A stretch of 13,844 nucleotides of DNA from an uncultured Treponema sp. (lineage in GTDB: Bacteria > Spirochaetota > Spirochaetia > Treponematales > Treponemataceae), in the NCBI GenBank assembly GCA_946538875.1, contig CAMNHD010000013.1, positions 1-13,844 on the forward strand. The letters run 5' to 3'. Below, piece by piece: positions 1-8,110 of this stretch (positions are counted from its first letter, which is position 1; each line of letters opens with the position of its first letter). The position numbers and the translations under genes are program-made. Below the pieces are notes generated by a model. It had not been told where the DNA came from and searched no databases. It saw only the letters and a list, made by a program, of their open reading frames with translations.

Positions 1-754
1 AAACGTTGAGCGTGGATGTTGTCCTGAGCCATGAAGTAAGGGCTGATTCATCAATTGCGTTGGTGTACGGAGTTGTGTTTTCCGCAACAGTCCAGGCAGC
101 CTGAGGAATATTTTCCTGACCAGGGGTAACCTGCGGCACAGACTTTACAAGATCAAGGACACCTTCTGAGCTTGTGATGCGCACATGTTGGACTTGCGTG
201 GAGTCGAATGAGTAGACTTCCTTGTTGCGCAGGGAATCAACTGTGCAGTCGAAAGTTGAATGCAGCGGCTTGTCTTCAAGATAGACGGTGGCCTTTCCGT
301 CAACCTGAACATAGCACTGTGAACCGGTGGATGTGTTTTTTCCGACAGTGAGAGTGCGGATTACAGTGCCGTTCCTGTAGGCGGTGACTGTAATCTTGGA
401 AGAATCGTCAAGGCCGTAACGTTCCGCAGTGTTTGCGTTTACACCGGAGGTAACGGTTCCAAGAAGTTTAATTTCCTTGAGCAGGGAAACCATGCTTGTG
501 ACTGTGGATGAGGTTGCAGGATACATGACAGCTCCGGAAGAACTCTTTCCGACAACAGGTTTGTCGCCTTCAAATTTAACTGTCAGGCCATTTGCCGAGT
601 TGCCCTGGACAATGGTGATCTGGTCAGGGGAGTCGCTCAGGGTGAGAGTCTTTACCTTGCTGCGTCCAGTCAATGCAAGCTGTGCGATGTACACACAGGC
701 AAGTACGACAGTCAGCGAAATCAGGGTTGTTTTGATTATTGCGTTTTTATTCAT
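1..754 (-). CDS. DUF4340-family membrane-anchored protein, partial (C-terminus outside window)
   Basis: The reading frame is open from the ATG at 754 to the left edge (251 codons), so the C-terminal part is missing. The N-terminus has a short basic start, one hydrophobic segment at about residues 7-27 and then a long polar, probably extracytoplasmic, region rich in Thr, Ser and Val. This and its position directly after a GldG-like gene fit the DUF4340 family, which commonly closes GldA/F/G-type ABC operons in spirochaetes and other bacteria. No catalytic motif is visible and the biochemical role is unknown. Its ATG overlaps the stop codon of the upstream gene (ATGA), and an AAGGA-type Shine-Dalgarno lies inside the end of that gene, so translational coupling is likely. 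Family assignment rests on context and general sequence character, not on a search. Confidence 0.75.
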   Translation of the reverse strand, partial: MNKNAIIKTTLISLTVVLACVYIAQLALTGRSKVKTLTLSDSPDQITIVQGNSANGLTVKFEGDKPVVGKSSSGAVMYPATSSTVTSMVSLLKEIKLLGTVTSGVNANTAERYGLDDSSKITVTAYRNGTVIRTLTVGKNTSTGSQCYVQVDGKATVYLEDKPLHSTFDCTVDSLRNKEVYSFDSTQVQHVRITSSEGVLDLVKSVPQVTPGQENIPQAAWTVAENTTPYTNAIDESALTSWLRTTSTLNV

Positions 755-2883
755 TTTGCCTTGTCCTTCTTAACAGAAATTTCACGCGCGTCATTTGGAT
801 TGTATCTCATGCGGATTGCGATACGGCGTCTGCGGCGCAGAAGCAGCACCAGTACACCGGCGAGAATCACCAGGATACCAAGTCCCGCCTCGCAGAAGTA
901 CTTGATAAAGTTCACATCGGCACCCTTTGTCTTTTTGAGTGTATTGAGGCTCAGGCCCTTTGTGCGCATGGTGCAGAGGTCAGCGTTGCCGTTCAGGTAG
1001 TCCATTGCGTTCTGAAGGAAGAGTGCGATGGGTTCGCTGCTTTCCTGCTGGATAAGAGCCGGACTTGTGATGTAGGAAGTTGAGGCGACAAAGATTTTAC
1101 CGCTTTGCACGCTACGCTGTATGTGGCTGTCCCCGGAAAGGATGTTTTCAGAAGAGGCTTGTGCAGCGGTAGCTTCGTCATCTGTCTTTTCTGGTTCAAC
1201 TGCCTTGTCGTAGGCGCTGTTGAAAATACCTTCCACCAGAACTGCAATGTCCTGACTCTTTTCTGTGGTTTTGTCTGCCGGAGGCTGCATGTACATCGGG
1301 TTCAAGATAATGTCTGAACTCTGAGTCCACGATTTTGCGGAAGTCTTTGCAAGAACAGTAACGTTTGTGTCCTTATTGTCCTTTGCGGCAGAAGAATCAA
1401 TGGGGCCTGGCTGAAGGAAAATCACATAGCCTAAGTTCTGCGTGATAGGAGACTTCTTTGAAAGCCCGTCTTTCTGAAGGGTCGGAGCATAATAGAGGGT
1501 AAGCTTTCCGTACTGCGGATGATTCTGGACAAAACCCTTTTCGTCAAAGACGTAGGAGTTTTCCATCTTTACACCGTATTTTTCGAGGATAGTCTCAAGT
1601 CCGGTCTTGAGCGGAATGTACTGAGGCTGCTGGTAATACATCTGCTGACCCTGGGGCTGAATTTCGTTGAACGGATCCTTGAATACCATGAGGTTTCCGC
1701 CCTTCATCAGGAACTGGTCAATCTTGTAAAGCTCTGTTTCCTTGAATTCAGAACGTGGACCGTTGATAATCATTGTCTGAACTCCTGCAGGAATTGTGTC
1801 AGTGTCAAGGTTCAGCGGTGAAAGTGTATATGAACCGTCAAAGAGGGAGGCAAAATTCGCCGCGCCATTTTTTTCATCGTTCAGATCTGCTTCTCCGTGG
1901 CCAGTCACATAGACAACCGTTGTAGTCTTTGAAACAAGGCCCTTGATTGTAAGGTCAAGATTGTCCTCCAGTTCGTCAAGCCCTGCAATGCCGTAAGTGA
2001 AAATCATGTTGGCAAGTTCAAGCGGAACCACTTTGAACTGTTTGCCGCTTTCCACCACGAGGCCGACAGTCACATACTCGGTGGAGCCGTCCTGATTGCG
2101 CAGAGAAAGAGTTTCAAGACCGTATTGGCTGTTAAGGGACTTGACCTCCTGGGAAGAAGGATCGACTGTCTGGAGTGTGAGCTGACCGTTGTACTTTTTG
2201 TTCACAGCGTCAAAACTCTTCTGCACAGTGGAGTCAAGCTTGTCAAAGTTTGCGATGTTTGCCAGACCAAGCTTCTTTGAGCGGTAGAGAGTGACGGTCA
2301 CCGGGTCGGTAAGGCCGTTGAGAGCGTTGGATGCAGAGATAACCTTGCTGATGGCAGTGGTGATGCGGTACTCAAGGCCTTCGCTTGAAGTTATTCCGTC
2401 AAGGACTTCAATCTGGTCGGCGTAAGTCAGCACCAAGCCCATGTAGGCGTTCTTGAAGCCAACTTCATTATTCTTGACTTCGCGAATCTGCAGCTGGTTA
2501 AGGCCGTAGTTGCGGGCAAGAGTCTGATTCTCAGGCTTGTCCATGTCAAAGTTTTCGTAAGAGAACTGTCTGTTTGCAGAGGTCTGGTACTCGCTCAGAA
2601 TATCCTGTGTGTACTGGTACACAGAAGAGTAGGGGGCGGGAAGATTCTTTGAAAAGAAGACCTTTACACTGAGTGGAGTTTCCAAAGTCTGCACAACTTC
2701 GCGGCTGGCAGCAGAAAGTGAGTATGAACGCGGACCGGTGATATCCCAGCGCTTGAATGCACGTACGGCCACAAGGTTGACAAGAATCAAAACTGCCACA
2801 AAGAGCCAGATGATTCCTGATGAACTCTTGAACCATGAAGTGAATTTATTCTGTTTGTTTTGTGTTTTATCTGTTTCCATCAT
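751..2883 (-). CDS. GldG-like ABC transporter auxiliary protein (ABC_transp_aux family)
   Basis: A 710-residue protein with one membrane segment near the N-terminus (about residues 24-44), a large extracytoplasmic domain, and a second membrane segment at about 664-682 followed by five arginines and a cytoplasmic tail. Just after the first helix is a DITGPRSYSLS segment matching the family pattern D-x-T-x-x-x-x-Y-S-L-S. Further along, YVTGHGEADL and KGGNLMVFKDP are also typical of GldG/ABC_transp_aux proteins. The family partners an ABC-2 permease and ATPase; it was named for Flavobacterium gliding, but homologues are widespread in non-gliding bacteria and the substrate here is unknown. There are two adjacent ATGs (2883 and 2880). 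The AAGG upstream is better spaced for the second, so the protein may begin one residue later. It lies 15 bases after the permease gene and overlaps the next gene by four. Confidence 0.85.
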   Translation of the reverse strand: MMETDKTQNKQNKFTSWFKSSSGIIWLFVAVLILVNLVAVRAFKRWDITGPRSYSLSAASREVVQTLETPLSVKVFFSKNLPAPYSSVYQYTQDILSEYQTSANRQFSYENFDMDKPENQTLARNYGLNQLQIREVKNNEVGFKNAYMGLVLTYADQIEVLDGITSSEGLEYRITTAISKVISASNALNGLTDPVTVTLYRSKKLGLANIANFDKLDSTVQKSFDAVNKKYNGQLTLQTVDPSSQEVKSLNSQYGLETLSLRNQDGSTEYVTVGLVVESGKQFKVVPLELANMIFTYGIAGLDELEDNLDLTIKGLVSKTTTVVYVTGHGEADLNDEKNGAANFASLFDGSYTLSPLNLDTDTIPAGVQTMIINGPRSEFKETELYKIDQFLMKGGNLMVFKDPFNEIQPQGQQMYYQQPQYIPLKTGLETILEKYGVKMENSYVFDEKGFVQNHPQYGKLTLYYAPTLQKDGLSKKSPITQNLGYVIFLQPGPIDSSAAKDNKDTNVTVLAKTSAKSWTQSSDIILNPMYMQPPADKTTEKSQDIAVLVEGIFNSAYDKAVEPEKTDDEATAAQASSENILSGDSHIQRSVQSGKIFVASTSYITSPALIQQESSEPIALFLQNAMDYLNGNADLCTMRTKGLSLNTLKKTKGADVNFIKYFCEAGLGILVILAGVLVLLLRRRRRIAIRMRYNPNDAREISVKKDKAK

Positions 2884-2898
2884 AAACCTTCTTATTCA

Positions 2899-3627
2899 TC
2901 AGCCTTTTTTGGAATTGTTGACGGTGCGCACCGTAAATGCCAGGAAGAGTGCCGTTAGCGACACAAAGTAGAGGATGTCTCTGGTGTCGATGACTCCGCG
3001 TGCAATTGAGTTGAAGTGGCTTGTTGCGGAAATGAATGTCACCAGGGAGACAAGTGGCCCCGGCAGGAATACAGTGAACATCTGAACCAATGACAGGAAT
3101 GCACAGATTGCAAATGCAGTAAAGAATGCAAGAATCTGGTTGTTGGTGACGCTTGATGCAAAGATTCCGATTGCGGTGTAGCAGGCGCAGAGGAATATGG
3201 CTCCAAGGTAACCGCCGACGATAGGTCCCATGTCAGGAGTTCCGAATGCGCAGCAGGCAACTATGTAGAACAGTGTCGGTGCCAGAAGAATCAGTGACGA
3301 GATGAATGAGGCAAGGTATTTTCCTGCAACAACATCACCTGTGGTAACCGGAAGTGTCATCAATGTCTCAAGGCTTCCTGAACGTTTTTCTTCGCTGAAC
3401 AGACGCATTGTCATTGCTGGAATCACAACGCTTATCTCAATAGGGAGAAGTGTAAAGAAGTCGCGGAGTTCAGCTCTGTTGCCGATGAAAAACACAGAGA
3501 AGAAAAGTATTCCCGCTGCAAACAGAAACAATGCTCCCACAATGTAAGGAACAGGGCTTACGAAATAAGCGGCCAGTTCGCGCCTCATTATTATATGCCA
3601 TGTGCTTTTTGTTTTTTTACTGTCCAT
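2899..3627 (-). CDS. ABC-2 type permease, GldF-like
   Basis: A 242-residue integral membrane protein with six hydrophobic segments (about residues 26-48, 57-75, 104-126, 136-157, 164-188 and 216-234). Between helices 2 and 3 it carries MRLFSEEKRSGSLE...TLPVT, and near the C-terminus HFNSIARGVIDTRD, both characteristic of GldF-type ABC-2 permeases. It would form the membrane channel with the ATPase encoded just upstream. Start choice: the frame can be extended three codons to a GTG at 3636, but that GTG forms part of a GGAGGTG Shine-Dalgarno placed eight bases before the ATG at 3627, so I take 3627. The start lies inside the last codons of the ATPase gene (11-base overlap), suggesting coupled translation and equal subunit dosage. 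The substrate cannot be read from the sequence. Confidence 0.88.
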   Translation of the reverse strand: MDSKKTKSTWHIIMRRELAAYFVSPVPYIVGALFLFAAGILFFSVFFIGNRAELRDFFTLLPIEISVVIPAMTMRLFSEEKRSGSLETLMTLPVTTGDVVAGKYLASFISSLILLAPTLFYIVACCAFGTPDMGPIVGGYLGAIFLCACYTAIGIFASSVTNNQILAFFTAFAICAFLSLVQMFTVFLPGPLVSLVTFISATSHFNSIARGVIDTRDILYFVSLTALFLAFTVRTVNNSKKG

Positions 3628-4558
3628 CTGATTCACCTCCGGCAGAAGTTACCATTCTGAATACGTCCTCAAGACTGTTTTTGGCAAGGCTGAGTTCAAG
3701 AAGATCCCATCCCTTTGACACGACAGTGCGGCTGATTTCGGGACGCAGTTCCTTGTCCCCGCCAAGACTTACGGATGCGGTAAGGAAGCCGTCTTCCTGG
3801 CTCACTTTTATACTTGAACCGGTGCAGATGTTCTGCAGGACAGAGGAGAGTTCTTCCTTTGATGTTCCTGCAACGCTAAGCTGGATTGTGCTGCGGTTTC
3901 CATAGTGTTCGCGGAGCTGCTCGGTAGGACTGTCAGCCACTTTCTTTCCGCCTGATATGATTATGACCCTGTTGCAGAGCATTTCGACTTCGCTGAGGAT
4001 ATGGGTCGAGATGATTACTGTGCGGGTGCGGCCGATTTCCTTGATAAGAGAACGGACTTCGCTGACTTGGTTGGGGTCAAGACCGCTTGTGGGCTCGTCA
4101 AGGATAAGAATTTCCGGGTCTCCCATAAGAGCGTGTGCAAGACCGACTCGCTGTTTGTTACCGCGTGAAAGTTCTGAGATGTTCTTGTGCATCACCTCAA
4201 GGAGTCCGCAGACTTCGGCAAGATGCGGGACTTTTTCCTGCGGGTCAACGCCTTCCATCTTTGCAACGTAGCTAAGGTAGTCGGCAACAATCATGTCGGC
4301 ATATAGTGGAGCCGATTCCGGCATATAGCCTATCTTGCGTTTTGTAGTGACAGGTTCCTGAAGAACATCAACGCCGTCCACCTTTATGGTTCCGGCAGAA
4401 GGTTCAAGAAAGCCTGTAATCATGCGCATTGTGGTTGTTTTGCCTGCGCCGTTTGGACCAAGCAATCCTACGATTTCTCCCGTTGCAATGGAAAAACTGA
4501 TGTCGTCCACTGCACGGAATGTCCCGAAGAGACGTGATACGTGCTCAACTTCAATCAT
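3617..4558 (-). CDS. ABC transporter ATP-binding protein, GldA-like
   Basis: A 313-residue ATPase. Visible motifs: Walker A GPNGAGKTT at 34-42 (Lys40), the Q-loop position with the GYMPE variant at 77-81 common in this subfamily, signature LSRGNKQR at 130-137, Walker B LILDEP at 151-156 with the catalytic Glu155, D-loop at about 159-161, and the switch His186 in STH. Residues past about 215 form a C-terminal extension as in DrrA/CcmA-like exporters' ATPases. It should power the ABC-2 permease encoded next. A GGAG sits nine bases before the ATG. In the 108 bases upstream I find no convincing promoter, so the operon may be read from plsC-dgk or from a promoter I cannot recognise. All nucleotide-binding residues look intact. 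Confidence 0.93.
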   Translation of the reverse strand: MIEVEHVSRLFGTFRAVDDISFSIATGEIVGLLGPNGAGKTTTMRMITGFLEPSAGTIKVDGVDVLQEPVTTKRKIGYMPESAPLYADMIVADYLSYVAKMEGVDPQEKVPHLAEVCGLLEVMHKNISELSRGNKQRVGLAHALMGDPEILILDEPTSGLDPNQVSEVRSLIKEIGRTRTVIISTHILSEVEMLCNRVIIISGGKKVADSPTEQLREHYGNRSTIQLSVAGTSKEELSSVLQNICTGSSIKVSQEDGFLTASVSLGGDKELRPEISRTVVSKGWDLLELSLAKNSLEDVFRMVTSAGGESDGQ

Positions 4559-4666
4559 TTTCTATTTCTCCAACAATTATTTTGTTTCAAGAATTTATTG
4601 CGGAACAGCCCGGGGCAGATGTGCCGTCTGCTGAGGGGGGGCGTTGGTAACAAGTCTTGAGTTTTC
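4559..4666 (-). other. Spacer between lipid-kinase gene and ABC operon, with G7 tract and small hairpin
   Basis: This 108-base gap holds a run of seven G (4635-4641; C on the transcribed sense strand) and a five-pair inverted repeat (4615-4619 with 4627-4631, seven-base loop). No U-tract follows the hairpin, so it is not an obvious intrinsic terminator. I see no good -35/-10 pair for the ABC operon. The only translation signal is the GGAG before the ATPase ATG. Confidence 0.4.
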
Positions 4667-5527
4667 CTATTCTTTTGTGACGGTATAAGAACTTACATTT
4701 AAAACAGTTTCGCCGTCGATTTGTAACGCGACCGGACGGTTAAATTCAACTGTGACCTTATGACCGCTGCGGATATGAATCATCTTGCTGTGTTTAATGT
4801 GTTCCCCCTTGAATATAGAAGGAAACGCCATCAGTGTACTGAGCCTTCCGCGGTTTGTCCATACCATGCAGGAAACAGTGTTTTCCTGGCTCAGACGGTT
4901 CTGTCCGGGGGTAGGCATCATACCGCCGCCGTAAAAGCGTCCGTTCATGGTCGGGGCAAGCCACACATTCCTGTAGCTCTTTGTCTCGCCGTCAACAGTA
5001 ACATTTGCCGTTGTAGGCTTGTAGTGAAAGAGAAGTCCCTTGATAGCTATTGCAGTGTAGTTTACTGGTTTGTCGCTCTTGGCAACCAGCTTGTCTGCAA
5101 CCTCGCAGCAGTATCCGTCGATTCCATAGCCTATGCCGTTGATGAATCTGCGGCTCTTTCCGTTTATGGTGACAGTCGGAAGGTTCCTGAGGTACTCAGT
5201 GATGTCTATGGGACCTTCGTTTTCTCCGGATTTTACATCGCGGAGAAAGTCATTGCCGCTGCCTGCCGGAAAGTAATATATGCTGCGGCTTTTGTAAGCG
5301 TCGCCGCTGTCGTTGACAAAGCAGTTCAGTGTGCCGTCTCCGCCTGCAATAACCAGTTTTTCATCCAGGGCAAGATTGGCAAAAAAGCTTGTGTAGTCAA
5401 AATCCTTTGTCATATCCACCAGGCGGACTGTGTTGCCGGACAGAAACTGTGCACACTTCCTTGCACCCTGTTCTCCAGTTTTGTTACACGCCTTGGGATT
5501 ATAAAGGATGCAGTACTTTTCACTCAT
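4667..5527 (-). CDS. Diacylglycerol kinase family lipid kinase (DAGK_cat / YegS-like)
   Basis: A 286-residue soluble lipid kinase. It begins with the YNPKAC nucleotide-binding segment typical of DAGK_cat proteins (residues 9-14), has the diagnostic GGDGTLN motif at 62-68 and PAGSGND at 87-93, and later NGIGYGIDG and a YGGGMMPTPG-like loop. Family members phosphorylate diacylglycerol, sphingoid bases or undecaprenol-type lipids with ATP; which lipid is used here is not evident. Its start lies eight bases inside the end of plsC, with an AGGAG about seven bases upstream of the ATG, so the two are almost certainly co-transcribed. With PlsC making phosphatidic acid from lysophosphatidic acid and this kinase making it from diacylglycerol, the pair would feed the same phospholipid pool. 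That pathway link is inference. Confidence 0.88.
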   Translation of the reverse strand: MSEKYCILYNPKACNKTGEQGARKCAQFLSGNTVRLVDMTKDFDYTSFFANLALDEKLVIAGGDGTLNCFVNDSGDAYKSRSIYYFPAGSGNDFLRDVKSGENEGPIDITEYLRNLPTVTINGKSRRFINGIGYGIDGYCCEVADKLVAKSDKPVNYTAIAIKGLLFHYKPTTANVTVDGETKSYRNVWLAPTMNGRFYGGGMMPTPGQNRLSQENTVSCMVWTNRGRLSTLMAFPSIFKGEHIKHSKMIHIRSGHKVTVEFNRPVALQIDGETVLNVSSYTVTKE

Positions 5528-6299
5528 GTTGTTCTCCTGTTGTAAGATTGTTCTTTATATTAAGTTCCGCACGGGCAGCGAGTTCTCTGGTTCCGTGCTC
5601 TTTTATCCACTCAGTGCCGATAAAGTCGGTGAATGTAAGGTTTACGGTGCTGCGCTTCCACGGAGCCTTTTTCCGGATGGTTTCTGTACCGGTGATAGTC
5701 ATAACCGCCACAGGTACATCTGAATGAGCCGCAAGTGAAAACACCACAGCATGGAATGGCAGCAGTGTGCAGTCAAGGCTTCTTGTGCCTTCCGGGTAGA
5801 CTGCGACGGAAGCCGTGCCTGACTTTAGCAGCGCAGTTCCCTGTTTCAGGGCCGGCATGGAAGAAGCAATGCTGTCGCGTTCAATAGGAATAAATCTAAG
5901 ACGGTGGATGAACTTGCCGAAGATTGGAATCTTAAAGTTTTCAGGCTTTGAGATAAACACAAGCTGGCAGTGCCTCAGTACATACCAGGTAAGCAGCGGG
6001 TCAAACTTTGACCTGTGGTTGCAGACAAGCAGAAAGCGCTTTTTTCCCTCAAGATATTCCCTGGGAATAGACTCAAGGCCTTTGACATTCAGTTTTATCT
6101 TGAGGAAAAAGACCATGAGTCCAGTCGAGAAAGTCAAAAGAAAGCGGTACCAGCGGCTTTCGTTCCGATATTGCCTTCTGCGGCTGACCAGCATGGCACT
6201 CAGAGCCAGAACCGCTATGAAGAGCAGCAGCAGGCCAGCGGAAACGAGTAAAAGTGCGGTAAATATAAAAAGAACCTTAATTAATAAATCTAACTTCAT
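5520..6299 (-). CDS. plsC: 1-acylglycerol-3-phosphate O-acyltransferase family protein (PlsC-like)
   Basis: A 259-residue membrane acyltransferase. One or two hydrophobic segments occupy residues 8-38. The catalytic HX4D motif is NHRSKFD (His95, Asp100), the substrate-binding block FIPIERD is at 136-142, and YPEGTRS at 168-174 is the third family motif, followed by a VPVAVMTITG strand. Such enzymes move an acyl chain from acyl-ACP or acyl-CoA to lysophosphatidic acid at the inner membrane. A good promoter lies just upstream, but no Shine-Dalgarno precedes the ATG; the predicted untranslated leader is only about 13 bases. The gene overlaps the lipid kinase by eight bases. Family membership is firm; the precise acceptor (lysophosphatidic acid or another lysolipid) is inferred. 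Confidence 0.88.
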   Translation of the reverse strand: MKLDLLIKVLFIFTALLLVSAGLLLLFIAVLALSAMLVSRRRQYRNESRWYRFLLTFSTGLMVFFLKIKLNVKGLESIPREYLEGKKRFLLVCNHRSKFDPLLTWYVLRHCQLVFISKPENFKIPIFGKFIHRLRFIPIERDSIASSMPALKQGTALLKSGTASVAVYPEGTRSLDCTLLPFHAVVFSLAAHSDVPVAVMTITGTETIRKKAPWKRSTVNLTFTDFIGTEWIKEHGTRELAARAELNIKNNLTTGEQHE

Positions 6300-6306
6300 A
6301 ATAAAA

Positions 6307-6317
6307 AACTTGAAGTT
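6307..6317. promoter_or_regulatory. Perfect 11-base palindrome at the plsC transcription start (possible operator)
   Basis: AACTT-G-AAGTT is symmetrical around one base and lies on the predicted transcription start of plsC, immediately beside the gene for a TetR regulator. TetR proteins bind short palindromes overlapping promoters, so an operator is possible. An 11-base AT-rich palindrome can arise by chance, hence the low confidence. Confidence 0.3.
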
Positions 6318-6318
6318 A

Positions 6319-6348
6319 ATTATACAAAAGTAAGGGAATATGTTTCAA
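6319..6348 (-). promoter_or_regulatory. Predicted sigma-70-type promoter for plsC-dgk
   Basis: On the minus strand, TTGAAA (6348-6343) and TATAAT (6324-6319) are separated by 18 bases. The -10 box matches the consensus perfectly. The -35 box contains the stop codon of the tetR gene, so the promoter is packed into the end of that gene. Transcription should begin near 6312. Confidence 0.65.
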
Positions 6349-6941
6349 GCCCTGCAAATGCTTTCTATAGTAAAGTTTATTATAGACCGGTTTTCGTCAA
6401 GGGTTGTAGTTCCCAGTACAGACAGGCGGAAGATGGCGCTTTCCATAAGGCTGTAGAGAAGGTCGTTTATTTCTTTGACAGGAACCCTGCGGATTTCTCC
6501 CTTGTTCTGACCACGGATGACCACGGTGCTCATCAGGTGCTGCATACGGATTACACGGCGCTTGACACGCTCACTTACGTCGCTGTCGCTTTTCCTGACT
6601 TGTATGAGGTATACCAGGAGAGTCTTGAACAATTTTTCATTCTGCTCGCACATGTCCAGGATTGTGCTGAACATCTGCTTAAGGCAGTCCACAGAAGAAA
6701 GAGACTTGTCCTGTATGACCTTGAGAAGTTCAGACTCAAGTCCGCTGGTCAGCTGCTTAATGCTCCACAGGAAGATTTCGCGCTTGTTCTTAAAGTAAAT
6801 GTAGAGAGTGGTCCTTGTTATGCCGCAGCGGTCTGCAATCTTTTGGAAAGTGACATCCTCGTAGCCTTCCTCAACAAACAGATCCAGTGATTTTGCAAGT
6901 ATTTCCCTCTTGCGCTTGTCGTGCTCAACCAGAACAGCCAT
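6345..6941 (-). CDS. TetR/AcrR-family transcriptional regulator
   Basis: A 198-residue repressor-type protein. The N-terminal TetR DNA-binding domain is clear: an ILAKSLDLFVEEGYEDVTF helix lead-in (14-32), then the helix-turn-helix at about 30-52 with IADRCGITRTTLYIYFKNK, the family's most conserved stretch. The remaining all-helical ligand domain gives no hint of the effector. Its ATG shares one base with the stop codon of the rRNA methyltransferase gene (TAATG), and GGGG about eight bases upstream serves as Shine-Dalgarno. The downstream plsC-dgk pair has its own promoter, overlapped by the end of this gene and carrying a small palindrome. Control of membrane-lipid genes is therefore an attractive inference but is not shown by the sequence; autoregulation would have to act through the upstream rlmL promoter. 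Confidence 0.88.
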   Translation of the reverse strand: MAVLVEHDKRKREILAKSLDLFVEEGYEDVTFQKIADRCGITRTTLYIYFKNKREIFLWSIKQLTSGLESELLKVIQDKSLSSVDCLKQMFSTILDMCEQNEKLFKTLLVYLIQVRKSDSDVSERVKRRVIRMQHLMSTVVIRGQNKGEIRRVPVKEINDLLYSLMESAIFRLSVLGTTTLDENRSIINFTIESICRA

Positions 6942-8104
6942 TATTTTTCACCCCTGTAGATATACAGTGTGGTGTCAAGGTTTCCAGCCTTGAGACTCTT
7001 TAACAGGGAGGCATGTCTGCCAATACATTCCTGGAAGTTCTTTTGACTTGTGATGACCCCCATCTGCCAGCCCGCAAAGTCATTGAAAAGCGAAGCCATT
7101 CCGCGGTAAAGTTCCTCTGCCTGTGCAATGTCGCCGATACGCTCGCCGTAAGGTGGATTGCAGATAATCATGCCGCTTTCGTACGGGGCCTTAAGTTCTG
7201 CAAAGTCGCTCACCATAAAGTCAGGCCTTGGAATCCTTGCATCGCTTCCAATCATCTGAAGAGCACGTCCGGCAGTAACGCAGGCATGTTCGGCATTAAG
7301 GCGGGCCCGCTGAACCGCATCAGGGTCAATATCGCTTCCTGTGATACGGCATTCAATGTCAGTGCGGATTTTTGAAGCCTCACCGCGCTTGATTTCAACC
7401 GCTCTCTGCTGGTTGTAGAAGGCAAGGTGCTCGTATGCAAAGTGCCGCCCCAGACCAGGAGCAACATTGTGGGCATAAAGTGTGGCTTCTATCGCGATGG
7501 TGCCGCTTCCGCAGAAGGGATCATGCAGCGGAGTCTTTCTTCGCCACAGCATTTCCTGTAGAAGAACAGCCGCAGTAGTTTCGCGTAGAGGTGCAATGCC
7601 GCCCTCTGAACGGTAGCCTCGCTTGTGCAGAGCCTCGCCGCTTGTGTCAAGCAGAAGAGTCACCATATTGTCGTCAATGTAAACGCGCACATCACACTCG
7701 TCGCCGCTTTCGGGCAGTGTAGTCATGTGCCAGACTGTGCCAAGTTTCTTGTATATAGCTTTTAGAATCATTCCCTGCACGGAGTGTTCACTGTTCAGGC
7801 GGCTTTTGTGCACCCGCACCTTGTCAACAACAACGCGCACATCTTTATGGAAGAAATCCTGCCAGTCAACAGAATAGCATCCGTCAAAGAGAGCGTCAAA
7901 ATTGTCAGCCTTGTATCTTGCAATCTGAATGTATACACGGTCACTGGTCCGCAGACAGTAATTTGCCCTGTATACAGCGTCCATGTCCCCGGTAAAAGTC
8001 ACTCGTCCCGGAGCATTCCCCTCCAGACGGTAGCCAAGCTGCTTAAGTTCATTGCCAAGAATTTTTTCCGCCCCAACGGCGCATAATGCCACGAATGTAT
8101 TCAT
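6941..8104 (-). CDS. rlmL: 23S rRNA guanine-N2 methyltransferase, RlmL/YpsC type (THUMP plus class I MTase)
   Basis: A 387-residue protein of the single-domain YpsC length, lacking the RlmK half found fused in enterobacterial RlmKL. An N-terminal ferredoxin-like/THUMP region spans about residues 1-155, followed by RGYR (162-165) and APLRETTAA (171-179). The Rossmann methyltransferase domain has DPFCGSG at 195-201 for S-adenosylmethionine and the NPPYG catalytic motif at 316-320, the usual signature of base N-methylation. By homology it modifies a guanine of 23S rRNA (G2445 in E. coli numbering). No Shine-Dalgarno precedes the ATG. Instead a -10 box ends six bases before it, predicting a leaderless message. 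The tetR gene follows with a one-base overlap, so the two form a transcription unit although no functional link is known. The rRNA target is inferred from the family. Confidence 0.88.
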   Translation of the reverse strand: MNTFVALCAVGAEKILGNELKQLGYRLEGNAPGRVTFTGDMDAVYRANYCLRTSDRVYIQIARYKADNFDALFDGCYSVDWQDFFHKDVRVVVDKVRVHKSRLNSEHSVQGMILKAIYKKLGTVWHMTTLPESGDECDVRVYIDDNMVTLLLDTSGEALHKRGYRSEGGIAPLRETTAAVLLQEMLWRRKTPLHDPFCGSGTIAIEATLYAHNVAPGLGRHFAYEHLAFYNQQRAVEIKRGEASKIRTDIECRITGSDIDPDAVQRARLNAEHACVTAGRALQMIGSDARIPRPDFMVSDFAELKAPYESGMIICNPPYGERIGDIAQAEELYRGMASLFNDFAGWQMGVITSQKNFQECIGRHASLLKSLKAGNLDTTLYIYRGEK

Positions 8105-8110
8105 ATTGAC

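Noticed and set aside
4760..5545. 261-codon open frame on the plus strand
   Set aside because: It is antisense to nearly the whole lipid-kinase gene, whose motifs are unmistakable, and its Cys/Val-rich translation looks like no real protein.
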